From Batillaria attramentaria (Eukaryota; Mollusca; Gastropoda; Batillariidae), in contig JACVVK020000016.1 in assembly GCA_018292915.2 (NCBI GenBank), positions 3,167,001 to 3,231,000 of the forward strand: a DNA stretch of 64,000 nucleotides, read 5' to 3'. The notes under the pieces were generated by a model that saw only the letters and a list, made by a program, of their open reading frames with translations, was not told the DNA's origin and made no database searches. Below are positions 52,101 through 56,514 of the stretch, piece after piece; positions within the stretch are counted from its first letter, which is position 1, and each line of letters opens with the position of its first letter. Both the position numbers and the translations under genes were made by a program.

Positions 52101-54472
52101 TGTTAATTGTTGGATGATTTCTGTGATGCAGGCAGTCAACGGAAAGAGCGCAAAAGCAGTGGAAGTGGCGGTGGCACCACGGGAAAGGGGAAGCGTTGTA
52201 GGGCAGATTCCACGGATACATCCGATGCTGGGGCCTCCAAAGTGAGCATGATCCTGGTTACCACTAGACAGTTTTCATTTACAGAGTAAAATAAAACAAA
52301 GCAGGCTTTAAGAAATCCCACTACCATGGATAAGTTTGAAAATAGGCCCAGTAAGTGAATTCCCATGCAGTGGTTACTTGGCTGTAAGTCATTAATAATA
52401 TATATAATATGACAATAAGCTGTCAGACCTTGGACAGTGTTTACCAGTTCATGTATGTTTTCCTGTGTTGTGGGTATATGTTACTGCTTGTGTGTATATG
52501 TGTCTCCCTGAAATTGGAACTTGCTTCATACTTCAGTACCTGGTTTGTACTTGCAACAGCATCTGCTTTGTGAATGGCATTGTGAAGGAGATGATACTCT
52601 TTTACAGCAGTTTCTTTGTTTTGTTTGTATGCTTGTCTGTCCAGTTCACACTAGGAACTTGCCTCCTTCATTTTCAATAGCTGGCATTTCTGTGTAGCCC
52701 TTACACACTTACAGACCTGCAGATGTGTTTATAATTCTTGATCACTCTTTACACAGGTACATTATGAGTTTAGCATCCCTGTAGATTTCCATTCACTATT
52801 GTAGTTGTCTCCTCTAGAGTGAAATACAAAATTGGTTTGCTGTGTTTTAGGGGCTTCAGCCCTCTTCACAACGAGGCGCATCATACAATTCACAAGAAAC
52901 TAGAGCAGTACCGGTACGTGAGCATTCAAAGGGAAAGCTATTTGCATCTTAAAACAAAATTAAACATAATCGTAGGAAAGAAACGACAGCATGAACATTT
53001 TTGTTGGATGAATAGGACCAGCAGGTGGGATATTCACAAAGCTGCAGTTTTTGCTGCTGGAGGCGTTAGTCTTATACCTGACCCCTCTGAGCTGACTCAA
53101 GCAGTCACGCTGTGAACACATGTATTTGCCTTCTTCAGCCATTTCAGAGGATGTCTGTTCGCATGTCTTGTGGTCAGAGAAAGAGAAACAGTGTTTTCCT
53201 GCTCTGCCAATTTTCATGCAGGTGGAGTCAACTTGTATGTATTTTTGATGACAGAATGCCAAGCGAGCGCGCTGTGCATCAATAGTGGAGGCGCTACAGA
53301 AAGCTGATCTGCCTGTCTTGGAGAGTTACCACAACCACAACGAGCCCCCAACCAGAGTGCACTTGCTCAACACACTTATCAAACTGGCTGACAGCGAGCT
53401 GGTCTTTCTCATCAACTGGGCCAAACATGTTCCAGGTAATTGATTGTGCCCCTTTTAAATCTCTCTTACCTCACAGTCAAGATCCATAAGTCTGAGTGAA
53501 TAATTATGTAAATGTATGCGTTTGGCAAAATATTACAAACTGTCAGTTTCTTCTGGGAACTGTTGCTTTCAGATATGTTTTCTCACTGTTTGTCATGATG
53601 GCACCAGAAACATGTCTGCTCACTGTTTGTCATGATGGCACCAGAAACATGTCTGCTCACTGTTTGTCATGATGGCACCAGAAACATGTCTGCTCACTGT
53701 TTGTCATGATGGCACCAGAAACATGTCTGCTCACTGTTTGTCATGATGGCACCAGAAACATGTCTGCTCACTGTTTGTCATGATGGCACCAGAAACATGT
53801 CTGCTCACTGTTTGTCATGATGGCACCAGAAACATGTCTGCTCACTGTTTGTCATGATGGCACCAGAAACATGTCTGCTCACTGTTTGTCATGATGGCAC
53901 CAGAAACATGTCTGCTCACTGTTTGTCATGATGGCACCAGAAACATGTCTGCTCACTGTTTGTCATGATGGCACCAGAAACATGTCTGCTCACTGTTTGT
54001 CATGATGGCACCAGAAACATGTCTGCTTTTTTTTTTTCTTTTTTTTTTCGTGCAGCTGTAGTTCAATCCAGTGATATTGACTAAACGCTTAGCTGTTAGT
54101 CAAAATCAAGGGCTTTGTCAGTGTTGTTGTTGATGGCAATGAGCTAGGGACACATTATCAATTTTCCTGATGTATTGATGTTCCCATCAGGCAGTATTGT
54201 CGTAGATGGCATTACATGCATTTGGGGGCTGTTCTGTGTGGGTGTGGGTGTGTGTGTTATGCAAATAATCCTCTGTTGCCAGTCACTGTGTTTAAAGTGT
54301 TCCTATGTTTTATTTGTTGTACAGGCTATACAGACCTGTCTCTAAGTGACCAGGTACACCTGATTGAGTGCTGTTGGATGGAGCTGCTGCTCCTTAACTG
54401 TGCGTTTCGCTCCATGGAACATGAAGGGAAACGACTTGTATTCGCTCCAGACTTCCACCTGGACAGGTCTGT

Positions 54473-54524
<52 letters not shown>

Positions 54525-55011
54525 ATCATGGTCAGCTGTGTCAGTCTTTTTTTTTGTTGTGCTGTGTGAATTTGCTTCTGGTCTCTCCTCACTTATCTTA
54601 CCTGTACCACTGAACAGTTAAAAATGACCAAAGCTGGTTTTCATATTTAAATGTCACTTTTGTGTACACATGACCTGAACTGAATGCACTACAGACGCAG
54701 TCATATTTTAGTAAACTGTGTTCTTTGTTGTGTGCCACTTCAATACCATCGTTTTGACTTTTTACTGCTTTGTTTTTTAATTGCTGTTTGTTGTGTTGAC
54801 TCTGTTTTCCTGCTGCGTGTGTGAACTGTACTGTTCTAACAATGGTGTATTTCTGCTTCCTTCTGCAGGCAACTGTGGAATGTGACTGGAATGACAGAAA
54901 TCCTTGAACAAGTGGCAGCAGTGTCAGAGCAGCTTGTTCAGTACTCCCTTACCAAGGAGGAATTACTACTTCTTCAGGCCACTGTCCTTGTTAATGCAGG
55001 TACGTGGGCAT

Positions 55012-55074
<63 letters not shown>

Positions 55075-55092
55075 CATTGACTTTTTGCAGTG

Positions 55093-55123
<31 letters not shown>

Positions 55124-56514
55124 ACAAAAAAAAAAAAGGGTCCCAGTGGAATACTGCGGTTGCCGATTCTCGTTATAGCGTGTGAACGTGCGCGATTTTG
55201 GACCGAGACTAGGCTTGATAGACTCGGCATGTGGGCTACTCAAGTCGCACGCGATGCCGCACTACCACTGCGTTGCTATCGGCTGCCAAAAGGGCTCGAG
55301 AAAATCAGATAAGCTGGAGAAATTCCCAGAGATGGTCTTACCTAATGGTGAGATCGTCCAGTTTGAGCCCTTTTCTTCAAAAGTTTCAAGAAATTTGTGG
55401 ATAAAATCGATTCGAAGGCAGAACGTCGACCCGTCTCGGTGGCCTAGCGTGTGCAGCCGCCATTTCGTCGGGTACAGGCGGACAAATTCTGTCCCGGTAC
55501 CTACATTGTTTGAACACAATGGTTATGGAACCAAAAATCAAGAAAGAAAGACTTTTATTTCCAAGCAAAAGTTCAGTTCGCACTGATAAACAGCCAAAGT
55601 GCTTGAATAAAAATTAGTGGCAAGCCACAAGTCACAGCCGGGTCGACTTGACCTTTACACCGCCTACCTCTCCGTTGAAGCGACTGCCGATCTGCTTCAA
55701 GGGCTAGAGTGATAAGCTGCGCTTTTGTGTAGCCACTAAAACGCACGCCCCTGTCTTTCGGATATTTTTTTCAGTTCAGGAACTTTCATTGATTTAATTT
55801 TATCGCGAACATCTTCGCTGATCGAAACGCTCACGTTGCTCACCATCGCATGCGTAGCCCACATCAGGAGGACCGTTCGCGTCTCCGGCGCTGGAGAGCA
55901 CCCGACTTTTCGTAACCGGCAACCGCGGTATTATTTAGAGGGTGGCAAGTTGCAAAGTCAGCAAATACAAGTTCAAAAACTTGGACAGCTAACATTAGAA
56001 GATCTGTCTTTGAGTAGTTACCCTTGATGTGTATATCTTAGTATGTTAGTCCTCTCTGATTCGTACAAAGTACCACCTTGTTCATACTCATTATTGCTGT
56101 ACAGAGGTGCGTCGCCTTGCCAGCTACAGCAAGATCGTGGAGATGCGGCAGATGATCGTAGATGCACTGGTGGTGGTTGCGCAGCAGACGCACCCTGACA
56201 ACGCCCGCCACGTCCCTTCACTTCTCCTCCTTCTCACCCACATCCGCCAAGCTGGAGAACGAGGCATCGCCTACTTCCAGTCTCTTAAACACGAAGGCTG
56301 CGTCACATTCTGTGACCTGCTGACGGAGATGCTGGAGGCCCACAACTCGGCCACAGCAACCAACGCATCACCCGGTGTCAATGTCAGCCTGCCATCCACG
56401 TCGTCAGTAGGTGCGGACAGAAAAAACACATCTCCTTCCCAGCTGGCCATGGGAGGAGCAGTAATCACCAAGCGAGGGAGTCAGGAGGATGGCAATTTAA
56501 ATCCATATGTCTAG
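10505..56514 (+). CDS. ER: Estrogen receptor (nuclear receptor NR3A type), nine coding exons
   Basis: Joined exons are 10505-12153, 50529-50839, 51203-51316, 51767-51880, 52132-52241, 53255-53435, 54325-54466, 54869-54999 and 56105-56514. All junctions are GT-AG, phases agree, and the total is 3162 nt (1053 residues plus stop). Residues 1 to about 661 form a low-complexity A/B region. The DNA-binding domain spans about 662-727 with eight Cys ligands, P-box CEGCKA (estrogen receptor type, not the CEACKA of ERR) and D-box PATNN. The hinge is about 730-766 and the ligand-binding domain about 795-998, with helix 12 [10 protein letters not shown], then a 55-residue tail. E814 and R855 align with the human ERalpha ligand contacts E353 and R394; H524 aligns with Y974 and Y537 with C987. 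The protein should bind estrogen response elements as a nuclear dimer. Mollusc orthologues are known to be constitutively active and estrogen-insensitive. Family identity is very secure; membership of exon 1 is less so. Confidence 0.9.
12154..14974. other. Intron 1, proximal part without recognised features
   Basis: Apart from a (TG)n at 12207-12248, I see only unique-looking sequence. Open frames are short and lack recognisable domains. Confidence 0.5.
15035..16235 (+). mobile_element. 5'-truncated LINE, Rex1-like, reverse transcriptase 3' half
   Basis: The open frame 14975-15814 contains a palm segment [14 protein letters not shown] and a catalytic-motif variant YSDDSAL (usually Y/FADD), followed by the thumb region with YLGTIIDD. 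A frameshift near 15770 moves the C-terminal segment ([14 protein letters not shown], then [13 protein letters not shown]) into another frame, ending near 15890. The 3' end has aataaatgtcttatgtctta, a short repeated tail. The start is truncated within the reverse transcriptase, there is no endonuclease, and the element is dead. Clade assignment rests on motif style only. Confidence 0.75.
16238..16370 (-). mobile_element. SINE family A, 3'-end fragment
   Basis: On the minus strand this matches the last about 130 bp of the family A SINE: the (TTA)n tail, the gcgctt..cccaatt block and the tgtgagagaatgcgtgtgagc-like block. It sits directly after the tail of the preceding LINE, so one inserted next to or into the other. 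The head is lost. Confidence 0.6.
16471..16540. repeat. (CT)n microsatellite
   Basis: An uninterrupted run of about 70 bp of CT lies between two LINE fragments. Confidence 0.95.
16545..17898 (+). pseudogene. Degraded LINE reverse transcriptase (CR1/Jockey-like)
   Basis: Conserved reverse transcriptase blocks appear in order but in changing frames. They are [16 protein letters not shown] (about 16600-16650), [20 protein letters not shown] (16810-16870), and the thumb region [16 protein letters not shown] followed by ASTVWDGC (about 17300-17490). The C-terminal segment [11 protein letters not shown] ends with a stop at 17896-17898. The catalytic FADD block is not recognisable, and there are several frameshifts and an internal T run. 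This is a dead 5'-truncated copy, distinct from the LINE at 15035. Confidence 0.75.
18131..18361. repeat. (GT)n and (CT)n microsatellites
   Basis: About 69 bp of GT at 18131-18199 and about 67 bp of CT at 18295-18361 are separated by about 95 bp of unique sequence. They follow the 3' end of the preceding LINE. Confidence 0.95.
18362..19477. other. Intron 1 segment without recognised features
   Basis: Unique-looking sequence. Short open frames only, none with a recognisable domain. Confidence 0.4.
19478..19625 (-). mobile_element. Possible tRNA-derived SINE remnant
   Basis: On the minus strand, GGTTCAAATCCC (near 19580-19595) is a good polymerase III box B, within a tRNA-like context. The A box is weak and no tail or target duplication was found. 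It directly precedes the family A SINE at 19635. Confidence 0.35.
19635..20046 (+). mobile_element. SINE family A, full copy (tRNA-derived)
   Basis: The copy starts GGGGCGGTCGGTGG. Its tRNA-like head carries box A TGGTCTAGTGG (19646-19656) and box B GGTTCGAGTCC (19690-19700). A body of about 300 bp follows and it ends in a TTA/GTA trinucleotide tail. A second full copy lies at 22971 and truncated copies at 1631 and 16238. The promoter boxes mean it would be transcribed by RNA polymerase III. The tail partly resembles a LINE 3' end, as expected for SINEs mobilised by a partner LINE, but that partner is not identified. Confidence 0.85.
20048..22970. other. Intron 1 segment, unique sequence plus a microsatellite
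   Basis: A (TG)n of about 76 bp lies at 20619-20694 and ends in a short G run. The remainder shows no domain-bearing frame or recognisable element. Confidence 0.4.
22971..23380 (+). mobile_element. SINE family A, full copy (tRNA-derived)
   Basis: This is nearly colinear with the copy at 19635 over about 400 bp, with the same A and B boxes and the same gcgcctataca near the 3' end, followed by (TTA)n. ATTTTGG borders both sides (just before 22973 and just after the tail), a plausible short target duplication. High similarity between the two copies suggests fairly recent activity. Confidence 0.85.
23381..28703. other. Intron 1 segment with simple repeats
   Basis: GA, G and CA runs lie at 23826-23929, GT at 25999-26054, a T run near 26098-26119 and CT at 28651-28680. 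At 26125-26190, gtaaggcgcctagagctcgc and a TTA tail look like a SINE or LINE 3' end. A 28-bp direct duplication (ttccacgat..cagtg) lies at 27377-27431. No coding exon was recognised. Confidence 0.45.
28704..28716. repeat. Target site duplication (left) of the RTE element
   Basis: ACGGGTCAACAAC here is repeated exactly at 33234-33246, on the other side of the LINE. Confidence 0.85.
28721..30443 (-). pseudogene. RTE ORF, reverse transcriptase half (separated from its N-terminus)
   Basis: Counting from the GTG at 30439, blocks appear at about residues 86 (GPDEIPAE), 140-147 (DCSNYRGI), 209-216 ([10 protein letters not shown]) and 267-275 (TGVRQGCLL). The catalytic FADD is at 312-315. All are intact, with no stop until TAA at 28721-28723. 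A basic C-terminus ([14 protein letters not shown]) follows. On its own this half has no initiator ATG, because the inserted TIR element at 30446 severed it from the endonuclease half. It copies element RNA into DNA at the nicked target site by target-primed reverse transcription. Confidence 0.88.
30446..31669. mobile_element. TA-flanked TIR DNA transposon, non-autonomous, pogo/Tc1-mariner-like
   Basis: The ends are inverted repeats: 30446-30472 and the reverse complement of 31643-31669 agree at 23 of 27 positions, both starting CAGT and sharing ACGCCGG. TA dinucleotides at 30444-30445 and 31670-31671 are the target duplication. A motif like TTTCTTATATCCGAG is repeated many times near both ends (for example 30491, 30555, 31474, 31554, 31634), possibly transposase-binding sites. 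No transposase frame is present; internal frames are short and low-complexity. TA duplication and CAGT ends suggest pogo/Tigger or another Tc1-mariner branch. Confidence 0.82.
31670..32955 (-). pseudogene. RTE ORF, AP-endonuclease half
   Basis: The frame starts ATG at 32955. The endonuclease/exonuclease/phosphatase fold shows its catalytic blocks intact: N30 (TWNIRT), E59 (LSETRW), D170 and N172 (MGDFNAK), D239 (QIDHICIS), and S264-D265-H266. It would nick target DNA to start integration. After residue 428 the frame runs into the inserted TIR element and stops at 31651. The codon at the junction (TAC) is completed correctly if the insert and one TA are removed. The nearest relatives known to me are RTE/BovB-type proteins, often mislabelled craniofacial development protein 2 in gene sets. 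Confidence 0.88.
32956..33233 (-). other. 5' leader of the RTE element
   Basis: This minus-strand stretch lies between the upstream target duplication and the ORF start. It lacks a coding frame and is expected to carry the internal RNA polymerase II promoter of the LINE, though I recognise no specific element. Confidence 0.6.
33234..33246. repeat. Target site duplication (right) of the RTE element
   Basis: Exact copy of 28704-28716. Confidence 0.85.
33247..41969. other. Intron 1, unique sequence rich in TCAGT/ACTGA
   Basis: A C run lies at 33465-33482 and a (GT)n at 37111-37161. A weak tRNA-like box B context (gagctcgaatcccc) lies near 36368, possibly an old SINE. I saw no exon with a recognisable domain. 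The frame at 39750-40253 (167 codons) has no recognisable domain and no splice support. The density of TCAGT and ACTGA is conspicuous. Confidence 0.45.
41975..42882. mobile_element. hAT-like MITE interrupted by a SINE
   Basis: The left end CAGGGATGT and the right end, read in reverse, CAGTGATGT are short imperfect inverted termini. CCTCT directly abuts both ends (41970-41974 and 42883-42887), a 5-bp target duplication. The interior has repeated fragments such as gcaactttcggtttc and gtgatttccac. Removing the SINE and one copy of its 16-bp duplication leaves about 384 bp with no coding capacity, typical of a MITE. CAG..CTG ends fit hAT elements. A 5-bp duplication is shorter than the usual 8 bp, so class assignment is tentative. 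Confidence 0.6.
42220..42727 (-). mobile_element. SINE family B (tRNA-derived) with 16-bp target duplication
   Basis: On the minus strand the head lies at 42727 going down. It has box A TAGTGTAGTGG and box B GGTTCGAATCC in a clear tRNA-like stretch. The plus-strand T-rich run just after 42219 is its A-rich tail. TGCAACTTTCGGTTTC is present exactly on both sides (42204-42219 and 42728-42743). At 508 bp it is longer than and unrelated in body to family A. It inserted into the hAT-like MITE at 41975-42882. Confidence 0.85.
42888..47347. other. Intron 1 segment without recognised genes
   Basis: A G run lies at 43711-43729 and short CA and TG runs elsewhere. Open frames are short and carry no domain I recognise. 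Confidence 0.4.
47353..47754. mobile_element. hAT-like MITE, 402 bp
   Basis: The ends are inverted repeats. The left CAGGGTTCCCACGCC and the right end, reversed, CAGGGTTCCCACACC agree at 14 of 15 positions. CAAAA lies directly outside both ends (47348-47352 and 47755-47759), giving a 5-bp target duplication. The interior is A-rich with repeated ccctaaaa and aggcctta words and no coding frame. CAGGG ends are typical of hAT elements, though these usually make 8-bp duplications. Confidence 0.7.
47760..50505. other. Intron 1, distal part without recognised features
   Basis: Unique-looking sequence with short uninformative frames, leading to the exon 2 acceptor. Confidence 0.4.
50529..50839 (+). 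CDS. ER: ER coding exon 2: distal A/B region
   Basis: This encodes residues 550-653 plus one base, Gly/Pro/Ser rich. It ends in HIKQEISA, where I648-K-Q-E651 matches the SUMO acceptor consensus (hydrophobic-K-x-E) shortly before the first zinc finger. The acceptor is TGTGTGCAG and the donor GCAG|GTTGGT. The same frame continues upstream of the acceptor to an in-frame ATG at 50506, which could start a shorter isoform of 511 residues. Confidence 0.88.
51203..51316 (+). CDS. ER: ER coding exon 3: first zinc finger
   Basis: Residues 654-691. Cys ligands C662, C665, C679 and C682 are present. The P-box CEGCKA specifies AGGTCA-type estrogen response element half-sites. The donor CAAG|GTAAGA falls between the two zinc fingers, right after FFKRSIQ, the junction position also used in vertebrate estrogen receptor genes. 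Confidence 0.95.
51767..51880 (+). CDS. ER: ER coding exon 4: second zinc finger
   Basis: Residues 692-729. Cys ligands C698, C704, C714 and C717 are present. The D-box PATNN is the dimerisation loop, and the C-terminal helix reads [11 protein letters not shown]. Acceptor TTGCAG, donor AAAG|GTATGC. Confidence 0.95.
52132..52241 (+). CDS. ER: ER coding exon 5: hinge
   Basis: Residues 730-766. Basic and Ser/Gly rich, with RKERK and KGKRCR clusters that could serve as nuclear localisation signals. The exon ends in phase 0 at AAA|GTGAGC. Confidence 0.88.
52242..53254 (+). other. ER intron 5
   Basis: 1013 bp of AT-rich unique-looking sequence. A short in-frame opening (52819-53115) has no splice signals that fit the receptor and no recognisable domain. 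Confidence 0.7.
53255..53435 (+). CDS. ER: ER coding exon 6: start of ligand-binding domain (helices 1-3)
   Basis: Residues 767-826. The helix 3 sequence [17 protein letters not shown] matches the receptor signature. E814 aligns with human ERalpha E353, which contacts the steroid A-ring hydroxyl. Acceptor ACAG, donor CCAG|GTAATT. Confidence 0.95.
53584..54027 (+). repeat. 37-bp minisatellite, 12 copies
   Basis: Exactly 444 bp, made of twelve units that look identical by eye (core cactgtttgtcatgatggca). It sits in ER intron 6 and ends in a T-rich run. Such perfect homogeneity indicates recent expansion or ongoing unequal exchange. Confidence 0.95.
54325..54466 (+). CDS. ER: ER coding exon 7: ligand-binding domain helices 4-6
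   Basis: Residues 827-873 plus two bases. [20 protein letters not shown] is the coactivator-groove region. R855 in AFRSMEH aligns with human R394. The donor ACAG|GTCTGT is followed after only a few bases by a (CT)n tract. Confidence 0.95.
54474..54520. repeat. (CT)n tract beside the exon 7 donor
   Basis: A 47-bp CT run begins eight bases after the exon 7 boundary. In RNA it is a CUCUCU tract, the preferred binding site of polypyrimidine-tract-binding proteins. Confidence 0.95.
54869..54999 (+). CDS. ER: ER coding exon 8: ligand-binding domain helices 7-9
   Basis: Residues 874-917 plus one base; it includes [17 protein letters not shown]. Acceptor TTCTGCAG, donor GCAG|GTACGT. A (CA)n run starts 14 bases after the exon end. 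Length 131, so skipping would shift the frame. Confidence 0.95.
55013..55123. repeat. (CA)n followed by a 30-bp C run
   Basis: CA repeat at 55013-55070 and an uninterrupted C run at 55094-55123, followed by a short A run. Both lie in the last ER intron, between the exon 8 donor and the TIR element. Confidence 0.95.
55254..55586 (+). pseudogene. THAP zinc-finger domain fragment
   Basis: Frame of 110 codons from ATG 55254. C6 and C11 pair with C67 and H70 (VCSRHF) in the C2CH arrangement of THAP domains. The invariant FP (24-25), W49 and the VPTLF motif (82-86) are at the expected spacing, so the domain (about 90 residues, DNA-binding) is complete. The frame then stops after about 20 unrelated residues, so any catalytic part is missing. 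It lies in the last intron of the receptor, same strand, with no splice signal linking it to the receptor frame. It could be a first exon of a longer transcript, but the TIRs favour a transposon remnant. Confidence 0.72.
55620..55846 (-). pseudogene. SAP-like domain fragment with a frameshift
   Basis: ATG at 55846-55844. The first 36 codons include [17 protein letters not shown] and stop at TAG (55738-55736). One T fewer in a TTTT run would keep the frame and continue [17 protein letters not shown]. [11 protein letters not shown]..G..[10 protein letters not shown] resembles the helix-extended-helix SAP motif that binds AT-rich DNA. The element end therefore carries the start of a second gene, facing the THAP gene. 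The break may be real decay or a homopolymer sequencing error. Confidence 0.55.
56105..56514 (+). CDS. ER: ER coding exon 9: helices 10-12 and C-terminal tail
   Basis: Residues 918-1053 and the TAG stop at 56512-56514. Helix 11 reads [12 protein letters not shown] and helix 12 [12 protein letters not shown], with E992 corresponding to the AF-2 glutamate E542 of human ERalpha. Y974 replaces the human ligand contact H524 and C987 replaces Y537. A Ser/Thr-rich F domain of about 55 residues follows. Confidence 0.95.

Larger units (their letters stand above)
55150..55932. mobile_element. TIR element carrying THAP and SAP-like gene starts
   Basis: AATACTGCGGTTGCCG at 55150 is matched in reverse by AATACCGCGGTTGCCG ending at 55932. 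A second inverted match, ATGTGGGCTACTCA (55229-55242) against ATGTGGGCTACGCA (reverse of 55851-55864), lies just upstream of the two start codons. The left half encodes a THAP zinc finger on the plus strand (55254-55586). The right half encodes a SAP-like segment on the minus strand (55846 down). I found no clear target duplication, perhaps because simple repeats border the left end. It is best read as an internally deleted DNA transposon whose parent carried two inward-facing genes. THAP domains occur in P-element and Kolobok-type transposases, but the family is not determined. Confidence 0.7.

Noticed and set aside
52819..53115. A possible extra receptor exon in intron 5
   Set aside because: The phase 0 junction from 52241 to 53255 already gives a continuous receptor, and this segment lacks matching acceptor and donor and any receptor similarity.
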